Source: CAYYMZ01 sp964473025 | GTDB taxonomy: Bacteria > Patescibacteriota > UBA1384 > DTJR01 | Direction of reading: 5' to 3' | NCBI GenBank assembly: GCA_964473025.1 | Contig: CAYYMZ010000023.1 | Location: forward strand, 1-8,681 | DNA: 8,681 bases | Part shown: one piece after another, positions 1 through 6,978 of the stretch | Layout of the letters: every line of letters starts with the position of its first letter | How positions within the stretch are numbered: the stretch's first letter is position 1 | The notes under the pieces: model-generated | Told to the model about the DNA's origin: nothing | Seen by the model: the letters and a program-made list of their open reading frames with translations, nothing else | Databases searched by the model: none | Translations under genes and position numbers: made by a program

Positions 1-861
1 TTTTTCCTTTTCCCACTTCTCGTGAAAACTTTCGACCTCTTCAATGTTTTTGCATAACTTATTTTGTGAGATTACGGGAAAGCCCAATGATTTTGCGATT
101 TCATGTTCTTGCTCATGGGTCGTTTGGCCAATTTCCGACACAATCTCATATGCATAAAAACTAAGTGCTCTTGATGCTGTAATGCGAGAGTTAAGCTGTC
201 GAATAGAGCCAGCGGCGGCATTACGAGGATTAGCGAAAACCAAACCACCAGATTTTTTTTGTGCTACTGTTATCTTTTCGAAAGCGGCTTGCGTGAGATA
301 GACCTCGCCCCTAACCTCAAAATCTTTTTCTTTGGCCTTGTTAAAGTAGGTCGAATTCTCATCCAATTTTAAAGGGATGGCATCGATTGTTTTAATATTT
401 TGCGTAACATCTTCCCCGATTGTTCCGTCGCCACGGGTAACGGCCGCGTCAAGAATTCCGTTTTTATAGATTAAGGAAATGGCTAATCCATCTATTTTTA
501 GCTCCGTAAAATATCCTGATTTTTCAATTGATTGAGTCGATGAAAACCGCGCCGCTTTTTCCATCCATTGCTTCAATTCATCAAACGTAAAACAATCCTC
601 AAGCGAAATCATCGGCACATTATGGCGGCGCTTGACGAATTTATCTAGTGCTTTGCCGGCAACTCTTTGTGTCGGCGAGTCGCTCGTTATCAAATCAGGA
701 TATTTTTGCTCAAGATTAAATAATTCGTGCTTCAGAGAATCTTGGGCAGCTTCGGAAATTTCCTCCTTGTTTAAGACGTGTTTATCGTAACGCAAGCGAT
801 TAATTTCTCGGCGCAATACCCCAATCCTTTGTCTAGCAATTTTTTTATCTTTCTCTGCCAT
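1..861 (-). CDS. ligA: NAD-dependent DNA ligase LigA, N-terminal 287 residues (cut by window edge)
   Basis: LigA seals nicks in DNA during replication and repair, using NAD+ to adenylate itself. The frame opens with ATG at 861 and runs off the left edge with no stop. In order it shows a helical Ia domain (about residues 8-60), the VPMISLED stretch that precedes the nucleotidyltransferase core, and the adenylation motif ELKIDG with catalytic Lys122. Then come TRGDGTIGEDVTQN, the EVRGEV motif and FANPRNAAAGSIRQL, all hallmarks of this family. The OB fold, zinc finger, helix-hairpin-helix and BRCT parts would lie outside the window. Domain Ia is unusual: a gap-free alignment with E. coli LigA puts Lys27 and Gln40 where NMN-contacting Tyr22 and Tyr35 sit, while His28 and Asp41 are kept. 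The Shine-Dalgarno is poor. A terminator separates it from lemA, so it is probably transcribed on its own. Confidence 0.96.
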   Translation of the reverse strand, partial: MAEKDKKIARQRIGVLRREINRLRYDKHVLNKEEISEAAQDSLKHELFNLEQKYPDLITSDSPTQRVAGKALDKFVKRRHNVPMISLEDCFTFDELKQWMEKAARFSSTQSIEKSGYFTELKIDGLAISLIYKNGILDAAVTRGDGTIGEDVTQNIKTIDAIPLKLDENSTYFNKAKEKDFEVRGEVYLTQAAFEKITVAQKKSGGLVFANPRNAAAGSIRQLNSRITASRALSFYAYEIVSEIGQTTHEQEHEIAKSLGFPVISQNKLCKNIEEVESFHEKWEKEK

Positions 862-885
862 ATTATTTTTTTATTTCTTTCTTTA

Positions 886-914
886 TTTATACCATATAAA
901 AACCGGTAAAAGAA
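886..914 (-). promoter_or_regulatory. Possible promoter of ligA
   Basis: Read on the minus strand, TATAAA (891-886) is a fair -10 box 25 bases before the ligA ATG. A weak -35 (TTCTTT, 914-909) stands 17 bases upstream. The placement just after the lemA terminator makes a promoter here logical, but the -35 match is poor. Confidence 0.3.
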
Positions 915-929
915 TGTAATTAGTTGACC

Positions 930-950
930 AAAAAAAGGGCGATAAGCCCT
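930..950 (-). terminator. Rho-independent terminator downstream of lemA
   Basis: On the minus strand a stem AGGGC / GCCCT (950-946 with 940-936) closes a five-base loop TTATC and is followed at once by a run of T (935-930). This is a short but classic intrinsic terminator, facing the right way to end the lemA transcript before ligA. A separate weak 6-base inverted repeat, ACAGAC / GTCTGT (958-963 and 978-983), lies just before it and may add to the structure. Confidence 0.7.
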
Positions 951-1015
951 CCCCTAAACAGACCCTTAACACAACCTGTCTGTGCATTATCTTTTTGCTC
1001 GTGAAAGAAGTTTTT

Positions 1016-1576
1016 TTAAAACTCTATCTTTGGTGCTTTGCCGGCTGCCTCTTTTTCCAAAGCGTTTATCTCAAACAATTCTTTTGGCTCGAATTTGAAA
1101 GCTGAGGCAACTGTGTTGCTTGGAAAAGATTTGATTTTGATATTCAAGTCCCTGACATTTGCGTTGTAGAATCTTCTCGCCGCTTCGATCTTATTTTCAG
1201 TATCTGTCAAATCTTCTTGAAGGGAAAGAAAATTCTGGCTTGCTTTTAAATCAGGATAGTTTTCCGCAACGGCAAAAATCGATCTTAAGGTTTTGGTTAA
1301 TTCGTTTTCTGCTTTAGATTTTTCTTTAAGGCCTTTGGCAGAAATAGCATCTGCGCGAGCGGCCGTTACTTTCTCGAATACTTCTTTTTCGTGTTTGGCA
1401 TAACCCTTAACGGCATTAACCAGGTTTGGAATTAAGTCGTACCGGCGTTTTAGTTGAACGCCAATATCACTCCACGCCTCTTCTGATCTGGTTTTCAAAG
1501 ATATTAAACTGTTATAAACTACAATCAAATAAAGCAATGCAACTGCAACAAGTGCAATAATTACCCATAAAAACAT
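1016..1576 (-). CDS. lemA: LemA family membrane protein
   Basis: A 186-residue protein with one N-terminal membrane segment (about residues 3-21) and a long helical domain. The LemA signature is clear: YNSLISLKTRSEEAW, then the highly conserved DIGVQLKRRYDLIPNLV, GYAKHEKEV, AENYPDLKA, LQEDLTDTENKI and a YNANVRDLN stretch, ending in the usual FKFEP...F tail. Length matches the family. The role of LemA is not settled; the helical domain is thought to face outside the membrane. A strong GGAGG (1585-1581) four bases before the ATG fixes the start. It is the last gene before the terminator at 930-950 and follows the pilin-like membrane protein by 41 bases, so it is probably co-transcribed with it. 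Confidence 0.96.
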   Translation of the reverse strand: MFLWVIIALVAVALLYLIVVYNSLISLKTRSEEAWSDIGVQLKRRYDLIPNLVNAVKGYAKHEKEVFEKVTAARADAISAKGLKEKSKAENELTKTLRSIFAVAENYPDLKASQNFLSLQEDLTDTENKIEAARRFYNANVRDLNIKIKSFPSNTVASAFKFEPKELFEINALEKEAAGKAPKIEF

Positions 1577-1617
1577 ATTTCCTCCGTCAAAATTTATTGT
1601 CGACGCTTTGAATATAA

Positions 1618-3057
1618 CTAAATGCCTGCCGTCGCACTGACACTTGCTTCGCTGTTCGTGGTTTTGGTTGCACTGGCACCAACGGTCGCGGTTGCGGTTG
1701 AGGATGTAGTTGCTTTAGTCGCCTCCGTTACTTTATATAACGTTATGCTACCTTCCACAACCCCTTCGGGATCGGTTGCGTTATCCAAAACAGCAGAGAG
1801 AGTGAATGTCTTGCCATCCGACTTGTAAGCGTAGTTTTTATCGGGCGAATTAGGATCTGCCGGCAATGCGCTTAAGTAAGCAGGAACCAACGCTTTCTCC
1901 ACGACATTATTGACCGTGTTAAGATAAATCATCGTGGTCGCAACTGGATACTTGCCCGTTCCGGCAAAGTAATTCAATAGCGCTTGCTGAATTTTAATCA
2001 GATCTGCCTTTTTCGTTTGGTCGTTTGATGAATTCGGCGTAACCGTAACGGACTTTTGCACCGTTGTAGTCGTACTGTTTGATGCAAAGAGGAGTGTATA
2101 GGCAAGGTAACCGCCGATTACCAGAATTGCTGCAATCACGATCAGGATAATTAACCGCGCTGGGGAACCAGATGGTTTGGGCGCTTGAATTGAATCTGGG
2201 TTTAGCTCCGGCTGAGAAGCTTCTGGTTCTGGCATTGGCGCGTTAGCACTACTAATTCCGTCGATATTGCCCGCATCTTGCATACCGGGTGCAGGAATTG
2301 GCCCACCTGGTTGCGAGGTTCCTGAGTTATAATTAACAGGAGGTTCTTCTGGAACAACGGGTTCAGGAGAAGACATTTCGGGAGCAGGTCCCTCCGGCGC
2401 CGGTGATGGTGCAGGAGAAGGCTCGAAACTTGAGAGTTCTGGAGATGGTTGATCGCTGTTAAAGTTTGGCTCGGGAGCTGTTTGCGCGGGAGCTGCTGGA
2501 GCCGCATTTTGCGGCTGGTCATTTAAAATACTTTTCAGAAACTCGTCTGTGTCGGGTGCTTTAGCTGTTTCCTGCTCACCCGAAGGCATAGGCGGCTCGG
2601 GTTGGGTTGGTGTGGCCGATTCGCTCAAGGAAGAGCTAAAATCAGAAGCTTGCGGAGCAACTGGTTCGGTATTTGAAGTATCGGGAGCGGGTGGATTTGA
2701 TGGTTCGGGTGGTTGTGGCGCGGGAGAGATATCTTGAACTGGAGTGGGTTCGGGAGAAGCCACTGGTTCTGGAGGCAGGTTCTCTGTAGAGGGGGTCTCG
2801 GCCGAGGGTGGCTCAACAGGAGCCGATGGTTCGGGAGGTGTGTCCGTGGGGGTCGGCTCAGCAGAAGGCATAGTTTGATTTACAGATTCGGCTGGAGAAT
2901 TTTGAGTTTCTGTTTGTCCCACCGGATTCTCTTCCGGCATCTTTGTCATCGCCTCTTCAAGCGGTGATTGTTCACTTTGATCCCCTAGATCGGCCCCAGA
3001 ATCCGGGCTTTTCGGCTCACTTTGACTGTTTTGACCATTTAATAAATCGTCAGGCAT
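1618..3057 (-). CDS. Proline-rich membrane protein with C-terminal pilin-like domain
   Basis: This is a 479-residue protein with three parts. Residues 1-298 are low-complexity, rich in Pro, Glu, Ser and Ala, acidic and surely disordered, with one short non-repetitive island (DEFLKSILND, 171-180) that looks like a binding helix. Residues 301-324 form a single membrane segment. Residues 349-442 resemble the C-terminal domain of type IV pilin-like or pseudopilin proteins: KKADLIKIQQALLNYFAGTG, then KYP, LVPAYLSALPADPNS, and YAYKSDGKTFTLSA. A Thr/Ser/Ala-rich tail ends the protein. The prepilin peptidase signature (G-FTLIE) is absent, so it is not a normal processed pilin. A strong AGGAGG (3068-3063) sits five bases before the ATG. 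It lies between the S41 protease and lemA. Function unknown; a surface-exposed or scaffold protein is my inference. Confidence 0.85.
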   Translation of the reverse strand: MPDDLLNGQNSQSEPKSPDSGADLGDQSEQSPLEEAMTKMPEENPVGQTETQNSPAESVNQTMPSAEPTPTDTPPEPSAPVEPPSAETPSTENLPPEPVASPEPTPVQDISPAPQPPEPSNPPAPDTSNTEPVAPQASDFSSSLSESATPTQPEPPMPSGEQETAKAPDTDEFLKSILNDQPQNAAPAAPAQTAPEPNFNSDQPSPELSSFEPSPAPSPAPEGPAPEMSSPEPVVPEEPPVNYNSGTSQPGGPIPAPGMQDAGNIDGISSANAPMPEPEASQPELNPDSIQAPKPSGSPARLIILIVIAAILVIGGYLAYTLLFASNSTTTTVQKSVTVTPNSSNDQTKKADLIKIQQALLNYFAGTGKYPVATTMIYLNTVNNVVEKALVPAYLSALPADPNSPDKNYAYKSDGKTFTLSAVLDNATDPEGVVEGSITLYKVTEATKATTSSTATATVGASATKTTNSEASVSATAGI

Positions 3058-3078
3058 TTGCCCCTCCTTTTCCTTGTC

Positions 3079-3106
3079 TATATAATATCACAAATTACAA
3101 AAGCAA
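3079..3106 (-). promoter_or_regulatory. Possible promoter of the proline-rich membrane protein
   Basis: On the minus strand TTGCTT (3106-3101) and TATATA (3084-3079) are spaced by 16 bases in the gap after the S41 protease gene, with the strong ribosome binding site following. AT-rich sequence makes chance matches common, so this is tentative. Confidence 0.35.
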
Positions 3107-3110
3107 TAAA

Positions 3111-4307
3111 TTAGAACGATTGAAGCGCTTTCTTCAAAAGCGGGTCATTACTCGTAAAAAGCGCGTTGTTCTCTTCTTTCATTACCATATCCGGTTCAAT
3201 GCCGTTTTTGTCGATGCTCTGCCCGCTAGGCGTCAGCCATCTCGCCACTGTTATTTTGACCGAAGAGCCCCCGGAAATTCTTTCAAGCTGCTGCACGGTA
3301 CCTTTGCCAAAAGTTTTCTCGCCAATTAGAGTTCCCCTTTTGTGATCCTTAATTGCCCCTGCCACAATTTCGGCTGCTGAGGCACTCCCTTGATTTACCA
3401 AAACAACTAATTTTGCATTTTTTAAAACACCGTCACCTTTTGTTTTAAGCTCAGTTTTGCCATCCCTTGCATCCTCAATTACAACCGTCGTCCCATCGGG
3501 AAAGAGATCGCTGGCTACGTCCGTTGCTCCATCTAGAAGTCCCCCAGGGTTATTGCGCAGATCCAGAACAACTTTATCTATCCCCTTGGAGGCAATCTCG
3601 TTAGCCACCTTGTCAAAGTCCGATTTCGTATTAGCCCCAAATTCACTTAAAGAAATAATCGCCGCATCTCCCTGGTAGTTTAGTTCGACCGTGTTAACAG
3701 AGATTTTTTCCCGGGTAATCTCGATGGTTCGTGTGTCTTTTTCTCCTTCGCGCAGGATGGTCAATTTAACCTTGGTCCCGGCTTTTCCGCGAATTCGGCT
3801 TACAACCTCATCTAGGGTCAAATCACTAGTGCTGGTTGAATCAACTTCCAAAACTTTGTCCCTCGGTTTCAAACCGGCCTTTTGCGCGGGGGAGTTCGGT
3901 AGAGGTGCAATCACCGCGGGAGTTTGGTCGAGGATTCCAATCCTCACGCCAATCCCCTCTAAATCACCCGACAACTCGCTTTCTAGTTCAGCCGATGAAT
4001 CGGGAGGCAAAAATGCAGTATAAGGATCGCCGAGAGAATTGAACGCGCCCGAGATCGCGCCATAAAGAAATTTCTGGGGGTCAATTGTACCCAAATACTC
4101 GCTTTGCAGACGGTCATAGGCCTCTTTAAATAAACTAAAATCAATTTTATTTTTTCCTCCCAAGTCCAGATTGACCAGTTGGGGGATTCTTTGCTTATCT
4201 AAAATTAGATTTTTGTGCCCCCAGAGGTAACCCAAAAAGCCAGACAAGAAAACCATAATTACCAGAGAAGAAATAAAAATAAGCTTAGCTGTATTGGCTC
4301 GTTTCAT
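3111..4307 (-). CDS. S41 family carboxy-terminal processing peptidase (CtpA/CtpB type)
   Basis: A membrane-anchored serine protease of the tail-specific family, which trims proteins from their C-termini outside the cytoplasmic membrane. The 398-residue length is usual. A signal anchor covers about residues 8-30. A helical N-terminal part with SLGDPYTAFLPP (91-102) is followed by a PDZ domain (about 112-190, with the GIGVRIG and SPAQKAGLKPRDKVLEVD stretches). The protease core follows, with DLRNNPGGLL (249-258). By alignment with CtpB the catalytic set is Ser310 (in GSASAAE), Lys335 (in TFGKGTVQ) and Gln339, all present with the expected spacing of 25 and 4, so it should be active. No Shine-Dalgarno is visible before the ATG. 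The next gene encodes a membrane protein with a long exposed C-terminal region, a conceivable substrate by position only. Confidence 0.96.
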   Translation of the reverse strand: MKRANTAKLIFISSLVIMVFLSGFLGYLWGHKNLILDKQRIPQLVNLDLGGKNKIDFSLFKEAYDRLQSEYLGTIDPQKFLYGAISGAFNSLGDPYTAFLPPDSSAELESELSGDLEGIGVRIGILDQTPAVIAPLPNSPAQKAGLKPRDKVLEVDSTSTSDLTLDEVVSRIRGKAGTKVKLTILREGEKDTRTIEITREKISVNTVELNYQGDAAIISLSEFGANTKSDFDKVANEIASKGIDKVVLDLRNNPGGLLDGATDVASDLFPDGTTVVIEDARDGKTELKTKGDGVLKNAKLVVLVNQGSASAAEIVAGAIKDHKRGTLIGEKTFGKGTVQQLERISGGSSVKITVARWLTPSGQSIDKNGIEPDMVMKEENNALFTSNDPLLKKALQSF

Positions 4308-4316
4308 ATGTATTAG

Positions 4317-4345
4317 ATTTTAGCTGATATTAAGAGCAATTGAAA
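4317..4345 (-). promoter_or_regulatory. Possible promoter of the S41 peptidase, giving a very short leader
   Basis: On the minus strand TAAAAT (4322-4317) matches the -10 consensus at five of six bases, with a weak TTTCAA (4345-4340) 17 bases upstream. Transcription from it would start only a few bases before the ATG at 4307, which fits the lack of a ribosome binding site. Tentative. Confidence 0.25.
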
Positions 4346-4370
4346 TGTTCGAAACTATAAATTGAAAAAA

Positions 4371-4787
4371 TTACGATAACGTATCAATGAGTCTCTCTAA
4401 AACATGTTTGTGGTCAAACCCTAATTCCTTTCCAACAGCTTCATCTAATTCAAACCACCGACTTTCTTGTACATGTTTAGAATTTTCCTTAACAATACCG
4501 CTTATACTTCCTTTGAAAAATAATGTTACAGTCGGCACCTCAAATTTTCCATAACTGTAAGTAAAGAAACTGGGCTCAAATTCACATCCTAAATCAATCT
4601 TTACCTCATCGGCAACCGCATCCGCAGGGTTAGAATATTTTTTTAGAGACCCGACTCCTCCAGGAAAACACCAATGGTTTTGATAGGGCTCTCGAGCACG
4701 TTTAATAAGCAGAACCTTATTTTCCTTAAGGATTATCGCTGCAGTCACCAGTATGGAGCTGCCCTCATTGCAATCTGAATTAGTCAA
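4371..4787 (-). CDS. Nudix-fold protein with degenerate Nudix box
   Basis: A 138-residue single-domain protein. Nudix enzymes hydrolyse nucleoside diphosphates linked to another group. The fold is supported by VTAAIILKENKVLLIKRA (14-31), WCFPGG (39-44), the helix NPADAVADEVKIDLG (53-67), PTVTLFFKG (85-93) and ESRWFELDEA (108-117). The box GX5EX7REUXEEXGU is degraded: the REUXEE core reads DEVKID (60-65), so only Glu61 of the metal-binding glutamates is kept, and Asp65 stands in for another. I recall similar xEVxxDL helices in other Nudix proteins, so this may be a subfamily trait and not decay. The start is uncertain: TTG at 4787 has no Shine-Dalgarno, and GTG at 4748 (Val14) is an alternative. 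It lies 30 bases after folD in the same frame. The substrate cannot be told. Confidence 0.82.
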   Translation of the reverse strand: MTNSDCNEGSSILVTAAIILKENKVLLIKRAREPYQNHWCFPGGVGSLKKYSNPADAVADEVKIDLGCEFEPSFFTYSYGKFEVPTVTLFFKGSISGIVKENSKHVQESRWFELDEAVGKELGFDHKHVLERLIDTLS

Positions 4788-4817
4788 AATTGGTAAAAAT
4801 ATTTTGGTTGTTAAATA

Positions 4818-5606
4818 TCATAAATCGAAAAAGTTGCGATAAAGCTGAGCTACGGTAACCGGCCCCACACCACCGGGCACAGGTACCAAATTTTTATCTT
4901 CCGGCCAGTTCTCGGGAGTTATATCCCCCCTTATTTTTCCATCATCTGAAACGGTTGATGCGTCTACAACCGTTGCCCCAGATTTAAAATCTTCCGAGCT
5001 AAAGCTTCCTCCTCCGCCAGTGGCCATTACCACGATATCAGATTCTTTTATCTTTTGTGCGTACCGGCTGTCATCCTGTTTTAAAACTGAAGGTTCCAGT
5101 TTTTTATTTTCCCAAAAAAGTTTGAGCGGTGCCCCTACTAAAAACCCGCCACCGATAATGAGAATTTTCTTTCCCTCTTTTTTAATTTGATAGAAATCGA
5201 GAATTTCATCGATTGCCAATATCGTGGGTGGGTAAGTTTTAAAATCAGCTTTTCCCAAGATAAAACTGAATCCGTCCACGTCTTTATCTTTCGAAATTTG
5301 CTTGGCAATTTTTATCCTGTCAATGTGAGACGGTAGTGGCAACTGAATTAAAATCCCCCCGACTCTCAAATCAATATTTAGTTCCTCGATCTGACCGATT
5401 AATTCTTCTTCCGTTATATCATTATCTAACTTCAAATGCCGGAAATTAACACCAAGCTCATCAGCAATTTCTTTTTTCTTAGATACATACAAACCTGAAA
5501 CAGGATCATTTCCAACCTGAATGACCACAAATTGTTTTGTCGGAGCAGCCCTGGAACTCAGCTCCTTGGTTAATTTTTCTGCTAATTTGTACCCTTTAAA
5601 AATCAA
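4818..5606 (-). CDS. folD: Bifunctional methylenetetrahydrofolate dehydrogenase/cyclohydrolase FolD
   Basis: FolD interconverts 5,10-methylene-, 5,10-methenyl- and 10-formyl-tetrahydrofolate in the cytoplasm, feeding purine and formyl-methionine synthesis. At 262 residues it is shorter than the usual 280-300. Family marks are SGLYVSKKKEIADELG with Tyr40 and catalytic Lys44, GGILIQLPLP with Gln88, KDVDGF with Asp111, and VPVPGGVGPVTVAQL near the C-terminus. These match the human K56/Q100/D125 set in order and spacing. The cofactor half is divergent: the usual PCTP becomes YPPT, and the GxSxxVG loop reads IGGGFLVG (151-158), with Gly where Ser is usual. The start is TTG at 5606, overlapping the upstream TGA as TTGA and preceded by GAGGAG. 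Dehydrogenase cofactor preference may differ from the norm; the folate site looks intact. Confidence 0.93.
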   Translation of the reverse strand: MIFKGYKLAEKLTKELSSRAAPTKQFVVIQVGNDPVSGLYVSKKKEIADELGVNFRHLKLDNDITEEELIGQIEELNIDLRVGGILIQLPLPSHIDRIKIAKQISKDKDVDGFSFILGKADFKTYPPTILAIDEILDFYQIKKEGKKILIIGGGFLVGAPLKLFWENKKLEPSVLKQDDSRYAQKIKESDIVVMATGGGGSFSSEDFKSGATVVDASTVSDDGKIRGDITPENWPEDKNLVPVPGGVGPVTVAQLYRNFFDL

Positions 5607-6529
5607 TTGGAAAACTCCTCAACAAATATTTTTTCTCCACTACCCAAATCGACACAGCCGATACCGATTTTTTTAAAAACCGGTAATTCGATATTTTCAC
5701 GGTGCTCAATACTCGCAAGCAAAGAATTATTTGCAGTTGTGGCGTCGGGTGCCAAGGCTAGATTTTCGCCGAGATAATCAAAGCTGATTTTTGCTGCCGA
5801 AGCCCTGTCTTCGGGTGACTGATTTGAAACAGAATAATGCGAGAAATGACGCGTACGCGCAATCTCCAATGCGTAATTTTTAGCTAAAGCGTCCAGTTGA
5901 GGATCACGGACAAGTTCCGGCACTCCTTTGCCTTGCCTTTCAAGATTGACCAAGAGAAATAATTTATTGGCAGAGGTTGAATCTGGAATAATTTTTTTAA
6001 CAATCTCGGATGGAATTTCCATTTCTCTCAAATCACTCCTTGAAAGAATAACCGGGTTTATAACCGAACTCAAAAACCGGTTCCTAAAATCAATAATTAA
6101 GGATGAGTTTTTAACCTTCTGATATACGATCGAGTTGTCCAAATCTATAACCGCCCCCGAAGGGACAAATTTTGGCACCAAAAGAAGAAGTAACATGAAA
6201 ACAAAGAAACCAAAAACTCCGGCGGTCAAGCCGGAGGCATATCTGGACGAAGGACCGTGGTTTTTGGAAAAAATAACCATTAATAAGCTCAAAAGCACCC
6301 CCCAGATAATCACGACCAAAAACGGTAGAACGATGAGAGGAGTATAAAGGGTTTCCCTCCAGCCAAATGAAGAAAAAGCACCTAGGAGCGGGTCGAGAGA
6401 TATCGATGATAAAATCACGGCTAAGATAAAAGCGATGAGCGACTTAAGAAGTATCCAAAACCCAACCCGAAAAAAGATTAAGACGAAAGCAACGACAAAA
6501 ATGATTAACCCAAGGTCAATAGCGTTCAT
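5603..6529 (-). CDS. CvpA-like membrane protein fused to a CAP (SCP/PR-1) domain
   Basis: A 308-residue fusion. Residues 1-120 hold four hydrophobic segments (about 7-27, 29-45, 63-86, 100-118) and begin with NAIDLGLIIFVV, in the style of the CvpA family. The loop between segments three and four is rich in basic residues, so both ends should lie outside the cell. After a linker, residues 187-306 form a CAP domain: LFLLVNLERQGKGVPEL, ARTRHFSHYS (His231), YLGENLA (Glu255), EHREN (His276) and FKKIGIGCVD. These are the conserved CAP cavity residues. The roles of bacterial CAP domains are mostly unknown. The ATG lacks a clear Shine-Dalgarno. It begins 20 bases after the scaffold gene, and its TGA overlaps the folD start, so it belongs to the same transcript. 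Confidence 0.88.
   Translation of the reverse strand: MNAIDLGLIIFVVAFVLIFFRVGFWILLKSLIAFILAVILSSISLDPLLGAFSSFGWRETLYTPLIVLPFLVVIIWGVLLSLLMVIFSKNHGPSSRYASGLTAGVFGFFVFMLLLLLVPKFVPSGAVIDLDNSIVYQKVKNSSLIIDFRNRFLSSVINPVILSRSDLREMEIPSEIVKKIIPDSTSANKLFLLVNLERQGKGVPELVRDPQLDALAKNYALEIARTRHFSHYSVSNQSPEDRASAAKISFDYLGENLALAPDATTANNSLLASIEHRENIELPVFKKIGIGCVDLGSGEKIFVEEFSN
5615..5620 (-). promoter_or_regulatory. Ribosome binding site deciding the TTG start of folD
   Basis: On the minus strand GAGGAG lies eight bases before TTG at 5606, inside the 3' end of the CvpA-CAP gene. It is the best Shine-Dalgarno in this part of the cluster and supports a TTG start with translational coupling through the TTGA overlap. 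Confidence 0.7.
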
Positions 6530-6549
6530 AAATACATTCTAACCGTATT

Positions 6550-6978
6550 TTAGTTCAATCTCCAGCAATCAATCGCTTTACGCAGCGCCTGATCCCCTAA
6601 TATAGAACAATGAATTTTGCGTCTTGGTAAGCCACCCAGCTCGTGGGCAATATCTTGCGCTGTAATTTTATAGGCCTCATTTAATGTTTTGCCGATGGTC
6701 ATTTCCGACAAAATACTTGTGGCGGCAATAGCCGAGGCACAGCCAAACGTCTTCCATTTTAAATCGATAATTTTGTTGTTTTCAACTTTTATCCAAACCT
6801 TCATAACATCGCCGCAAGCGGGGGATCCAACCTCGCCAATCGCATCAAAATCACTTTCCTTAATTTTTCCTGTCATGACATTTCGGGGATGAAAAAAATG
6901 GTCCTCGACTTTTGCAGAATAAACCCAACCTTCACCCTCGATGTCTCTGATGTCGAATTTACTGCTTTTTTTATTCAT
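6550..6978 (-). CDS. nifU: IscU/NifU-type iron-sulfur cluster assembly scaffold
   Basis: The scaffold on which sulfur from cysteine desulfurase and iron are joined into a cluster before transfer to target proteins. With the ATG at 6978 it has 142 residues. All ligands are present: Cys55 and Asp57 in GSPACGDVM, Cys80 in FGCASAIAATS, and Cys124 in KIHCSILG. The N-terminal YSAKVEDHFFHPRNV is the family's usual beginning, here preceded by about 18 extra residues. There is no C-terminal Nfu domain, so it is the short scaffold form. Upstream GTG at 7017 would add 13 residues encoded inside nifS; I prefer the ATG, which overlaps the nifS stop by eight bases, but neither has a Shine-Dalgarno. The overlap with nifS points to coupled synthesis of the two partners. 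Confidence 0.94.
   Translation of the reverse strand: MNKKSSKFDIRDIEGEGWVYSAKVEDHFFHPRNVMTGKIKESDFDAIGEVGSPACGDVMKVWIKVENNKIIDLKWKTFGCASAIAATSILSEMTIGKTLNEAYKITAQDIAHELGGLPRRKIHCSILGDQALRKAIDCWRLN

Noticed and set aside
1622..3329. Several open frames of 60-130 codons on the plus strand, and one shifted frame on the minus strand, across the proline-rich gene and the end of the S41 gene
   Set aside because: They are shadows of biased codons: their peptides have no domain features and lack ribosome binding sites, while the minus-strand frame has a strong start signal and a clear membrane and pilin-like region.
4365..4383. Small hairpin TACG-loop-CGTA followed by a T run on the minus strand at the Nudix stop codon
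   Set aside because: The stem is only four pairs with two AT pairs; too weak to call a terminator, although the T run keeps it possible.
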